Part shown: in pieces, positions 32,865 to 43,769 of the stretch | How the letters are laid out: the number at the start of each line of letters is the position of its first letter | Numbering within the stretch: the stretch's first letter is position 1 | NCBI GenBank assembly: GCA_025667525.1 | Contig: CM046882.1 | Span: 212,086,592-212,150,591, forward strand | DNA from: Glebionis coronaria | Lineage: Eukaryota; Streptophyta; Magnoliopsida; Asterales; Asteraceae | Direction of reading: 5' to 3' | DNA length: 64,000 nucleotides | Notes under the pieces: generated by a model | Databases searched by the model: none | The model's input: only the letters and a program-made list of their open reading frames with translations | What the model was told of the DNA's origin: nothing | Program-made: the position numbers and the translations under genes

Positions 32865-35620
32865 TAATGGTTATAGAGAATTAGGTTGCCTAGTCGTGTA
32901 GCCTAGTCTATAGCTTAAGGGTCCCTGCATATAGGCGTCATAGGAGTATGTGTGCATTTTATAATAATTGATGTGTTTGGATGTTATTTATTGCGATGTT
33001 TTGACTAGTATGAATTGAACCATAGTAAGTTCATACTTAGCCACATACTATTTTCTTTTCGGGTTGTGACTAGTGCGGGTTGAACCATAATCATCCACGC
33101 TAGTCATTGTCGTATTTTGCTTAAATTGTACATTATAGTACATAATTTGGTACATGGTAGTTTCTATCTTTTGTTGGGTTATTTTATGTACCCGGGAGAT
33201 ATAATTTTCTTTTGATGTTTAAGTCATGTTCCCTAAGATCATGTGGTAATTTGAGTTACTAGGAGTAGGTGGATAGGAAGGGTTTTAAGTTGTTTCCACT
33301 CTTACGGGCGACATGACTTATAACTGATTATGTTTTCGTTTTGGATTTAGTCTAGGCTGTTTTAGCTAGACTATGGATTTCTGTATTCCAAGAGTTTTAC
33401 TATGTTATTTTAATAGATGAAGTTTTGGACTTTATTGGTTATGTGGTTATGAGCTTATGTGAGTAGATGGATTTATGTGTTATATGTTGTATTGATTCTT
33501 ATAAGTGTCATCATAGGAGGGAGTGCATTGGGGGAAGGGTAATTGTATAAGTATGGTGGCCAACATAGTTATACAAGTACCACAACTTCAATAGGTTCTC
33601 AAGTATGGTTGCATGAAAGAGGGTTAGTACATGCTTGTATATGATGAGATGTAGAATTTGGGTATACATATAATATATGGGTTTATGTAATGGCTGCCTA
33701 TGATATGGCTATGGTTCTTTTTGTGTTATATGTTTTGGGTTATAGTTGTGTTGTGTGATTATGGGGTCACACGATATGATTTGGTTTTGGAGGTGGGCTT
33801 TATGTCTTGTTGTGGCACGGTGAGATGGTGATTACTCGTATGGAAAAACGAGCGTATAAAGCGATTGATTGACTTGACATGTATGATAACGAGTATGTTT
33901 GGGAGATTCGATAGGTATACATATGCGGATAGATGTTATGTTATGATTTACTGTCGTTCAGTAGTTGTTATAATTTGAACGTACCTAGTGCTCTCTTGTG
34001 TTTAAACAATTTATTAGTGCTCGAGTTTGGTGGAGTTTCAACGACGTTTTAAATCTTTTGAAGTGTGTCTTGTAGCGTATTCTTTGAGTTTCGTATTTCA
34101 CGTGTACGTTTTAAAAAATGGTGTTCTTGGTTTTAAGTCTATTGAAATAACTTGGGATTTCTTTTGAGATAATGAAATCTTTTGTGTTGGGTCCTACATT
34201 TCTTTTGGTCGGTATATATTGAGAAAAGGGGGGACTTGGAAATCTATTATAGGGTTAGATAGTTGGTTGTATTCGGTAAAATAAGGGTAAGGTGTTGGAG
34301 TCGTGTTTGAAACAAGATGTAACATAAGATTTCTTTTAATCAACACTTATTTATTTCAAATTCTAAAAGACTTTCTTTAAAATAAAACGAAGTAAAAAAA
34401 AAATTCTTTCTACTTACATAGTTTATATAATTGGGTTTAACCGATTTACGTCATTTATAATTATTAATACAAGCTTAAAATTGATTTTATGAAGATTTCA
34501 CATAAAATTTTATCTTTCATTAATATAAAACTGTTTTGGTCATAACTTGTTCGTTTTTAAAGCTTTTTGGATGATTCAAAAGCCTAAAATTATGTACTCG
34601 GAACGTACTTTTCAAATATTCAGGATGTATAGTCATGGGAGGTCAGTATCTTGGCCGAAATTATTGTACAAGTGTCGGGTTAAAGGTTGAGTTTGAATAG
34701 TAGTTTATTTTTATGATTTGGGATGCACGGGATACCTAGTTTTTGAGTTGAGTTTTGAGTTCGTCAAGAGGGTTGTTTGTAGATTGTTTGAGTCACATAG
34801 ATGTGGGAGGTAATAATAAATAAAAAAAAAGATATATATTCTTTTGGAAAATTCGATCTTTTGCACGGTTTAAATAATATATTGCGGGGCGTAATATGTT
34901 TTGGTTGCGATTGGGTGTTTCTTGGATTATTTTTCGTTGTCATGGGTCATTTTGAATTGATACATGTTCTGGGTTTGAGTTTTCTTTTGAGTCTCGTGGT
35001 TTTTGACTTGTTTTAGTTGGTGCACGTGAAATGTCGTTAGTTATCCGTTGGTTTGATTCGTTGGTCGTATCTGATGGATTCAGGATGTAGTTATGGTTTC
35101 GTATTGTTCGGGAGCGTTGAGGTAGTCATATGAAAGACTTGGTCGCGCCTACACGCTTAAGTAGGTGACCATGAGAGAACGGTCGGAATACCCTTAGTGG
35201 GGAGGAAAGAGGTTCGTAGATGAACTAATGTGGTCATGAGGTCTATTAGGAGTGCCAAGGGAGATGAATAGAGACTTGTGAAATGTATGGATATTGGCAC
35301 AAGTAACGTGCCATATAGAGTGTGGGAAGGGGATATTGTTCGTAAGGCATGTATGTTTTCTGAAAATTTCCTGAGATTTAGTAGGTTTGCTTATTATTTT
35401 GAGATAGAACCATGAATAGAGCAAGTAGGAGAAGTGAGAGGAGTTGGAGTTAGTGCCTTTCCAAGGAAATTTTTGATGAAATGATTTCAAGAAAAAGAGT
35501 TGATGGAAATTGCAACGGATGCAAGGTAAAAGTTGAGTTGCTTAGTAGTAGATTGGATGTGGCATTGGTCTTTTAAAATGCGTGTAGAATTTTGCAAGTA
35601 GAACGAGGTAGGAATTTGTT
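32865..35620 (+). other. Expected gag and protease region, unreadable
   Basis: By position this should hold gag, protease and the first part of RT. I see no open frame of note and no zinc knuckle or DTGA-type motif. Sequence is heavily decayed. Confidence 0.5.
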
Positions 35621-35629
35621 CGTATTGTC

Positions 35630-37830
35630 GCTAAGAGACGGTGCAAGGAGGACATAGTTGAAACTGCTAAGGATGTTGTATGAACGCTTTGGGTTTACGG
35701 TTATGCATTTGGCTTCGTCAAAGCACTAGCGGTTTTCATGGAGTCAATGAACCGAGTGTGCATGAACGGGTATAAACGAGTTGTCATCGGGAGCATCGAC
35801 GACATCTTGATCTACTCAAATCTTAGAAAGGAGTGAGGTAAATTATGAGTTGGTTTGGAGTTGTTAGGAAAGGGAATTATACATGAGATTTTCAAGTGTG
35901 AGTTTTAGGATTAAGTGTACTATGATGAGCAGTGAGAGATGATGGCATATCATGGAACCAGCAAGGGCGAAGTGAAGAAGGATGAGGAAGCATTTTGGAG
36001 GCTGAAGAGGTGGATTGGCTAATGAGCCGATCTAGGCATTATCGGAAGGACTGGATGAATTCGCGAAGCATGACGATACGTGGAGCAAGGATTTGGATGT
36101 ATACGAGAACGACAAAGAAAGGAGAATGTTTATACGTTGTGGGAACTAAAGATTTGGAAGAACTAGATAAGACTTAGTTAGTGGAGCTGGATTGTTATAT
36201 CTGCCTAGAATGCTAGAGGCATTTGGTGTACGAGACGTAGGGAATGATCTATACGTATCATGAACGTCTCCAACACATATTTAATCATCTTGATTGAACC
36301 TTTGGAAAAGGTGATGGGTGGAGTTAAGTGATGAAAGAGGATTGCAAGGCCAAGTACCATCTGGGAAAGGCAAGCATGGTTGATGAGACATGGAATAAGA
36401 AGAATGAAGTGAAGCTGAGACGAACTTGAATTATATGGATGACGTATTAGGGTGGTTTGGATGAAGGATGTAGGTTGCACGAGTTGAGTTGTCTAAAGCA
36501 GAGAACGCGTCAACATGTATGTTGCGTGGCTTGGACAATCATATGGAGAAAAGGGACGTAGACTATACTTCCTACATAGATAGGAGTAGCTTAGAAAGGG
36601 CAATGTAAGGACGAAGTTAGTGAAAGGGATACATAATGGGGTGGAGGAATAAGTACGACGAGAGTTGGGTGATAGTCGATAGACTGACGAATTCATCTCA
36701 TATTTCAAGAGGAATGAGAAGTCACGTGGTTGAGAAGTTGGAAGGATTGCGTACGGATGTGATGGAATAGAGGGTTTTGCGTAAAGGTTATCCTAATATG
36801 TATGGAATGCCTTATGAAGGATTATGGCAAGGGAAGAAACGATGGGAAGCATCACATCGTGATGTATGGTATGAGTTGAGGAAAAAGAAGGAAGTGTGTA
36901 TAGAAGCGAAGCAAGAATAAAATAGGTCGAGATAGGAACCAAAGGTAAAACTTTGGTAGAGCCTAATGAGTAGAATAAAGCACAAAGCAGGCTAATACTG
37001 TCGTAGTGTGGAAAAGGAAATGATACTGACCTATACTGATTGTTTGGGAGGCTTAGTATTGATAATCGAATGGATGAGGAGTTATAGGTGTGATATGCAT
37101 AGGGACGAAGGGCTTGGTCTAACTGAGATAACCGTCCTTTTGATGATGTGTATAGATCATAAGTTGATTTGGATTGGAAGAACTAATGGATATGTGAAAG
37201 ACCGTCATAGGTCACTTTGTAAGGAAATTGGAATTTTTAAGTAGTTTGGGGTACGGACTGAAGGGAGTTGATGAACATGATTGGATATGAGTATATCTAG
37301 CTAACTGGGAAAAGGATAGGCAAGTGAGATATTTATACAACCTTAGGAGTTACACTGAGGGCATGAGTGATTGATTTAGAGGAAGTTAGGAAACTCTTTG
37401 GCGATGGCTGAGTTTTCATATAATGATAGTTATCATACTAGAAGTCGATAAATGCCATTTGAGGCACTATATGAAAGGATAGGGTGAGTTGTCCCCATTG
37501 TGGACTAGAATTTGGTAAAAGAGGCTACTAATGTGGTAATGATGTTTGTGGAAAGGATGAGAGCAACAAGGGATGCTATGTAGAAAAGGAGGAAACCACT
37601 AGAGTTAGTGACAAAGTTATGTAGGGAGTTTCACCCATAGTAACGGGTGGTATGTTTTGGTAAAATGGAAGAGTTGATATAGAGTTTTGTAGGTCCATTT
37701 ATGATCTTTGAAAAGATCGGACCATTTGTTTATGAGCATAGAATTACCTGGGGGAAATGAGTTGTATACATGATACATTTCATGTATTGAGATTGGTAAA
37801 GGTTGTTGAGAATGCATTTTGCATGTACGG
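35630..37830 (+). pseudogene. Decayed chromovirus pol (RT to integrase tail)
   Basis: Pieces appear in order across all three frames. At about 35660-35830: an RT block resembling TAFRTRYGHYEF, then AVFMESMNRVC and IDDILIYSN around the active-site DD. At about 35840-35910: an ELL-kgklyakFSKCEF-like block. At about 37415-37480: SYNDSYHTRSR, stop, MPFEALYE from the integrase C-terminal region. At about 37560-37610: RATRDAM, stop, KRRKPLEL. At about 37670-37760: FVGPFMIFEKIGPFVYE. At about 37770: an HDTFHV-like remnant. Every block contains stops or frame changes. No product is possible. Confidence 0.85.
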
Positions 37831-38076
37831 TTATTCGGGACTTGTGCTAATAAGAGTCTTTGTTTTATCAACGAGTCATTTGTGAGATTTATTGACTGTG
37901 AGGTCAAGAGTTTGGCAATGAATTTAAATATTGTTGGTTAGTATATGTGGTAATTTGATATTTAAACTAAAGTTCACATGGAAATGAGAGGAGTTCGTTT
38001 AGAACAAGTATCCTCGTGTGATTTGTTGTTTGTGTGTTTGATCCTAAGGAGTAAATCTCGGGACGAGATTTCTATT

Positions 38077-38085
38077 AGGGGGGAG
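38077..38085 (+). other. Polypurine tract of the 30218 chromovirus
   Basis: AGGGGGGAG, followed by TGA and then the LTR start TGTGACAACC at 38089. Confidence 0.85.
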
Positions 38086-38088
38086 TGA

Positions 38089-40731
38089 TGTGACAACCCT
38101 GGTTTTGAGGTTCGTCACTTAGTTTTATTTTGTGCTAGTTATGTGTCTTTACGTGTTTATGTGCTTATTGGTGTGTATAGATTGTGGTCTGGATATCGTT
38201 TCCGGTACGGAGTGCCTTGTGAGTGAAACGATGTGTGATGATTTCATGTTCATGAGCTCACAATTAGTGACTATGAAATGAAATGGTGATATTTTGGTGT
38301 TTACGTATACGTATAAGTATTATATTAATAGTATATTTTTTTTACGATTCACGGTTTAGCATTTAGAGGTCTCGGATGAGGTAATTGGTCATATGAATAT
38401 TTTTCGGGATGGTTTTAAGTCATTTAGGACTTAAATATAATTTTTATTTCAAAATTTGAGATTTTTTTATAAAAGTGTATATTTTACGACTTTTACGGTA
38501 AAACGCGTAAATTTGACTAGTTTTACGGTTTTGAGGTTTTGGAGGCTTTAGGAGCTGAAATAAATTAAGGTAAATTAAGGTAATATTAATAACATAATAT
38601 TAAATAATAAAAATAAAAAAAACGAAATTGAAGGGGTTTAGGTCGGTTTTGGATGCAGAAAAGAAGGAAAAAAAGGAAAAAGAGGGAAAAAAGGAAAGTG
38701 GGCTTATTCTTGGACTAGGATTTTATGTACACCCTATATATTGTTTTAATCACAATCCCAATTCATTATTTTTCTCCTGGAGGTTAATAAAATTTGTGAG
38801 TTATATAAAAATTAGGGTTCTTCATAAGATTTTGGGGTTTTCATAAATCAAAGGTAAATCTTCTTAACCCTTTTTAATTTAATTGTTTTTATGTTTTGTT
38901 TAATCATCTTATGATGGAATTAGGTTAGGGTTTAATTTAAAAACATTAAATTAATGTTATAATAATGAGGTTATAATGATTACATAAGTTAGGGTTTGTA
39001 ATTAGTGGGGTTAGGGTTAATTAATTAGTTTAATTTGATTAAACCCGTTTTTAAAAACTGGGCAGAATTTTGAGTCAATTGTTTTGATCATATTGGGAGT
39101 TCTATAAACTCTTATTTTACGATCCAAGTATCCCTGAAAAGGTAATTGAAGTGGCTTTACAATTCAAGAAACTAGAACTAAATTGGAGATCGGGAAGTGG
39201 GTTAAAAACAGGTTACAACAGTCGGAGGTCAAAACAGTTTTGAAGTCAGCCTGTTTTCTTTTTAAGTTTTGGGTTTTTTGGGGTATTTAGGGTTGCATTG
39301 GGATCTTCTAACGAACATGAGAGATGGTTTATATATTGTAGTAAGTATCTGCACTTGGGCTAAGGTTGTGGTTTAGGGTAAGACCCCTTGATCATAACAA
39401 ACATTTTGTATGTCTAAAATCAGTAAATCTGGAATGACAAAAGTATATATATATATATATCGGGGCCTTAACAGTAGCTTTAAGGTTAGGACAAGTGGGA
39501 GGTGTTAGCCAACATACGTAAGGGTATGAATATTCCATTTACAGAAACCATGGGTATGTTTAAGTGGACGTTTGACTTAAAGTTTTGAGACCTAAAATTG
39601 GGACTGTTTCGTGTAAAATATGAACGGGATAGTTGTTAAACTTAACCAAGTTAAGGACTTGTTAGGGAAGGGTAATGGGGTGATTAGAGCTTATAAATGA
39701 GGTATTTATATGGTAATAGGCTAGATGTCCATCATAGGTTGATGAGCCATCTTAGTGATTGGTTCATGTATTGATTGCGTGTTTTTGGTTTGTTAGCTTG
39801 TTGCTAGTGCGAGGACTTGTGAAGAAGCAATCAGGTGAGTTTCATAGTCCCATGTTTACTATTGATTTTGACTTCCGGATGGGATGGAAGAGACACTGTG
39901 TTGAGTTACTTATAAATTGATGCTGTGAATGTTTTTATGGGTTGTGATGGACTTGTGTGTACATTATGTGATTAACTGCTATGTGATTCTTGATTGTGTA
40001 TGATTTGGATCGGGGGACACGTGTCGTCTCAGTTATTATGGTTTGACTTGGTACCAAGGGGATGTTGACAAGGTAGGGGCCTTGGGATAGGTACATAGTG
40101 TGATCGTCTATAGGACCAATGGATAATGACAAGGTGGTGGCCTTGGGATAGGTACATAGTGTGATCATCTATGGTACCATGGTGTTTGGTAAGGCTGAGG
40201 GCCTTGGAATTTGGTTTGGAATGATTGATCTTGAATGTTAGTTGCTAATACATAATTGTAACACATTGTCTATATGTTATTGTGTTGATGGTTGTTATTC
40301 ACAGCTTATAACTGATTTGGCATTGGAGTCTAAACCTATGACTCTCACCAACTTTATGTTGACGTGTTTTAGTGTATCTTTCAGATGTGAATGTGGTTAA
40401 GCTTGAGGATAGAAGTGGCTAGACTTGGATGCCTTAGGATGCATATTGAAGGAGATCCCCGTTCCTTCTTAGTTTACCTTTATGTTTTTTTTTGAATAAG
40501 TGATACTATTGGCACCTATATGTTTGTTTTATTTGTGTTACTTGTTTGTCTTGGGTAAGAGGTAGGACTGTTACCTACTTACCTAGACTCCTGCATGTTG
40601 AGATATTGTCATGACATTTGTGTCGCCATTTATGACATTTCTTATATCATTTAGTTATCTCTATAGACACGCTATTATTGTGATGATATCCATACGTCGT
40701 GCCCCATATTCCGCCATGGTGGGGTGTGACA
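38089..40731 (+). mobile_element. Right LTR of the 30218-40731 chromovirus
   Basis: 2643 bp, matching 30218-32849 with few differences. The TA microsatellite is longer here (39444-39460) and the 61-bp minisatellite is at 40053-40206. It is followed by the target copy GTGGG at 40732-40736. Confidence 0.93.
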
Positions 40732-40736
40732 GTGGG

Positions 40737-40987
40737 CTCGGTGGTTTCATTGAATTTCTTTTTCCTCCAATGGCATATATAACAATTAGGTCACATTGAA
40801 CATTGGGCCATCGGTGAAGTAATTATTGTCACTCGTGTAAATTTTATTTTGGACGAAAGTGTTTATACGATAAAGAAACTTTTTCGGTCTAATAAGGAGT
40901 TGGACTTTAGATAAATTTCGAGGATTTTAAGCACCAATCTTATCAACAATACAAAACAAGGATCCAAGAAATTTTCTTCGAATTTCA
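40737..40987 (+). other. Copia-element leader just before gag
   Basis: 251 bp of the host Copia element resumed after the nested chromovirus. No feature recognised apart from being upstream of the gag-like Met at 40988. Confidence 0.55.
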
Positions 40988-41980
40988 ATGGATTGGTTGA
41001 GTTCAACATCTCAAGAGGGACAATTGCAGAAGATGCGTGAAGAAGCTAGAAAAAGATGTCTAGTCGTATTTAGACAATTTGACTGTCATCTTGACGAGCT
41101 TACAAAGCTCACGTATGGACCTCCCTTTGTGGCAGTCTTTGGTCAAGATGCTCCTTTCTTCATTGAAACATTGATGATTAATTTCGATATTCTTCAGCAG
41201 AAAATTGACAAAGACAACTTTAATCATATTGAATCTGCATCTGCACTTCAAATTCTTTTGAAACAGTTATCGATTTTTCTTCAATTCGATACTGTCAAGA
41301 AAGAAAATGCAGGGCTCTGTCGGTCATTCTTTGAATACATGCATATCGAGATTCAAGAGTTCCAAGGAACCGTGTGCAAATACGTGAACTCTCTTACAAA
41401 ACTTTTTCAAGAAAGAGCACGACTCTAAATTGATTCTGATAATTGGAAGCAAGAAAATCCGATGCAGATACCAGAAGAAACTAATGGTCATACGATTGAC
41501 GCGTTGGAGGCTGCTAAAGATTGCAAGGAAATGGAATTAACAGTTAAGCATGGCATCAACAAGTCAGGGAATGTTCCAGACATCTCTTATGATGACACCA
41601 TTCCCATTTATGACGAAGAGCCTACACATATGGTACAATGTAATGTTGTATATGATGTCTATGCCGATGAACTACCGCATGTTGAGCATTTTGAACATAA
41701 TTATGACCAACATGGGATGGAAAAGGGTGATAGTTTTATCACTTTAGATTCATCCGATGTACGTCATAATGGGGGAAAGATTGTTTAGAATTCTATAGTG
41801 CATCATGATAAATGCTTTATGACTGCTTCATTAACTGATTCCGATTCCAATATTAAAGAGCTCGAAACAATTTTAGCTCAGCAATCCAAAGAGCTTGAGG
41901 ATGCCAAAATTGAATTTTCAAAGAAAACGGAAAAATTTGAAACATATTTTGAAAAACTTGAAAATTCAAGCAATTTGTGA
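40988..41980 (+). pseudogene. Copia-type gag-like N-terminal region, two in-frame stops
   Basis: One frame from MDWLSSTSQEGQ with stops at 41426-41428 (TAA) and 41786-41788 (TAG) but continuing coding character to a TGA at 41978-41980. The first part (to residue 146) is helical with no domain I can name. The middle is acidic (HVEHFEHNYDQHG). The last part, ELETILAQQSKELEDAK and onward, is coiled coil. The coiled coil resumes after the mitochondrial insert (LERKLDQTVLDSKAENDNL), showing the gene was split. It resembles the long coiled-coil gag region of daisy-family Copia-type proteins, recalled loosely. Confidence 0.6.
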
Positions 41981-42084
41981 TATTCCTTATTCTTACTTAA
42001 CGAGTTACTTACTCAATAGAGCATCTAGTATCAAGAAGAAAATCTTTATTACCTTTTGTATTTTGAGTTAAGATAGTATAAGAT

Positions 42085-42552
42085 TTTAAGAGCCAGGGAT
42101 AGTAGGACGCTCCGGGGTGGTGAGACGAGGTGTAGCGCAGTCTGGTCAGCGCATCTGTTTTGGGTACAGAGGGCCATAGGTTCGAATCCTGTCACCTTGA
42201 TGTGAGGCAGAACCGCTCCGTGGGCTTCCCTGAAAGCTAAGATGTGGAATAGCGCTAGCTAACAAGTAAACGAAGGATAGGGTCAGCAGGCCTTTCTATC
42301 TCTTGTATTCATCTTCTTGTTGTACTCTTTCTGAAGTGTGGGGCGAACGGCGACCTCCGTTTGCAGGAAGGAAAGCGGCAACCGCCCTCAAGTAAAGACT
42401 TTTTCGAAGGTGGAGCCTGACTCTATTCCTTCGCCCGTGAGACATCTACTTCCTACGGTCCACTTACCGAGGAATAGAAAGGAAGGACCCGGGGTCAGAG
42501 CAAGTTGGGTTGGGGTATAGAGCCGTAAGCGCGGTGGTACGTTGTTCTTGAA
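42085..42552 (+). other. Mitochondrial DNA insert (NUMT) inside the Copia gag
   Basis: An abrupt rise in GC relative to the flanks, a complete plant mitochondrial-type tRNA-Pro gene, and downstream sequence (GGCGAACGGCGACC, GCGGCAACCGCCC, CTTCGCCCGTGAGAC) with the character of mitochondrial intergenic DNA. The coiled-coil coding region resumes right after (LERKLDQT from about 42549). The right boundary is near 42548-42552. The left one lies between 41980 and 42090 and is not sharp. A small open frame at 42338-42520 is not a gene. Confidence 0.8.
42126..42200 (+). tRNA. trnP-UGG: tRNA-Pro(UGG), mitochondrial type
   Basis: Full cloverleaf. Acceptor stem CGAGGTG/CACCTTG with discriminator A at 42200. 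D stem GCGC/GCGC. Anticodon stem TCTGT/ACAGA with loop TTTGGGT and anticodon TGG at 42161-42163. T arm ATAGG/CCTGT around TTCGAAT. No CCA is encoded. By recall it is essentially the plant mitochondrial tRNA-Pro. A and B boxes are present, but no nearby T run for pol III ending, so nuclear expression is doubtful. Confidence 0.93.
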
Positions 42553-43757
42553 CGAAAATTGGATCAAACTGTTCTAGATTCTAAAGCTGAAAATGATAAT
42601 CTTTGAAACAAATTAAGTTGCTTGAATCTAAATCGGCATCCCAAGATAACTTGCTCAAAGAGAATGAGACTTTAAAAGCTCAAGTTCATGAAAAGGTTTT
42701 TGCTATAGCTGCTTTGAGAAATGAATTAAGGAAAACTAAAGGAACTAGTGTGGACACTAAGCTTGAAAAACCATCAATTTTGGGGAAACCACCTAAAAAT
42801 CAGTTCGTTAGACAACCGACTGCATTTAGATTCGAGCGACCAAAATCCTCGAGACCGCGGTTTGCCTCCCAAGTTGATATGGTTCATCTTTCTAGACCAG
42901 TCACTCCACTATCTAGGCCCAATGTGACTAAAACAGCTTCTGCAAGACCTAATCACATGATTGCCTCTAGTCTCCCTAGACATAGTCTAAAGAACACGTC
43001 TCAAACTAGTTCAAATGACGTTCGCCATACTTTTGGTCTAAGGGAAGCTAAGCTAAAGACACAAGTAAGAGATAGGAATTTCAAACCTAGTCAGATGCCT
43101 TCTAGTTTACCCAACATTGCTAACCGTAGCATGTCACTTCCTAGGAGCATCAATCAATCATCTAGGAATTCTAGATCTTACTCGGACATTAAATATGCTA
43201 CTTGTAAAACATGTAGGAAATGTGTCTTTAAATCCAATCATGATTCTTGTATCAAGAAATTACTTAATGAAGTGAACTCCCGTGCTAGACTTAAATCCCA
43301 GTGGGTGGCTAAAATCAAACCTATTGGTAAAATGTGGTGCCCCACTGGTAGAAATTTCACTCTTGTAGGAAACGAGTGCCCTTTAACTAGGATTATCTCC
43401 GATTCTACTAAGACTTCTAGGGAGGAAAGTGAAAAGGATGATACATCACTTAAGCCTGAACTTAAGGTTTTCTATAAACGGAAACGTTTGCCAACTAAGA
43501 CAAGTGATTCATCCACTCATGTCGCCTCTGGCAGAAGAAAAGACAACTGTGAACCCTCACTTGCTTCTAAGATGGATATCGCTAACCCATATCAAAGCAT
43601 GCAAATTCCTAATGAGAATGTAGGTACCAAAGTTGATGTTCCAAAAGAACGAAGCGGTCCAATCATTGTATACCGTTCAACTAAGGACACTCTTAGAGTT
43701 TGGTTGCTGAAGAAGCAGATATCGGAGAAACAAGTGTCTCAGGGGATTCATGGTTAA
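42553..43757 (+). pseudogene. Copia-type gag-like C-terminal region
   Basis: Continues the split coiled coil. A one-base deletion at about 42600-42603 (CTTTGAAAC) shifts the frame. Thereafter there is an open stretch to TAA at 43757 (384 codons). Domains in order: coiled coil (KQIKLLESKS to ALRNELRK); a basic linker with SILGKPP and RPRFASQVD; a Ser/Arg-rich segment; a Cys/His block CKTCRKCVFKSNHDSC (CxxC...H...C); then WCPTGRNFTLVGNECPLTR and a FYKRKR block. These blocks match a recurrent daisy-family Copia polyprotein family. There the integrase region follows, but here the frame turns into unrelated residues and stops, so pol is lost at this point. Confidence 0.8.
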
Positions 43758-43769
43758 GCTTACCAAAAG

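Larger units (their letters stand above)
30218..40731 (+). mobile_element. Complete-length gypsy chromovirus with decayed interior
   Basis: 10,514 bp with 2.63-kb LTRs, a perfect 5-bp target duplication, PBS at 32853 and PPT at 38077-38085. LTR ends are TGTGACAACC and GGGTGTGACA, near-perfect inverted termini. The interior holds an ordered but wrecked pol (RT to integrase tail) and no open gag. The LTR pair is nearly identical while pol is full of stops. The copy was therefore already defective when it moved, or pol decays much faster than the LTRs. Lineage is Tekay/Del-like, by pol motif and PPT/PBS recall. Confidence 0.92.

Noticed and set aside
36205..37907. Minus-strand ORFs in the chromovirus interior
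   Set aside because: They lie antisense to recognisable, ordered pol fragments on the plus strand.
42338..42520. 60-codon ORF in the mitochondrial insert
   Set aside because: Short, GC-rich intergenic mitochondrial DNA with no recognised product.
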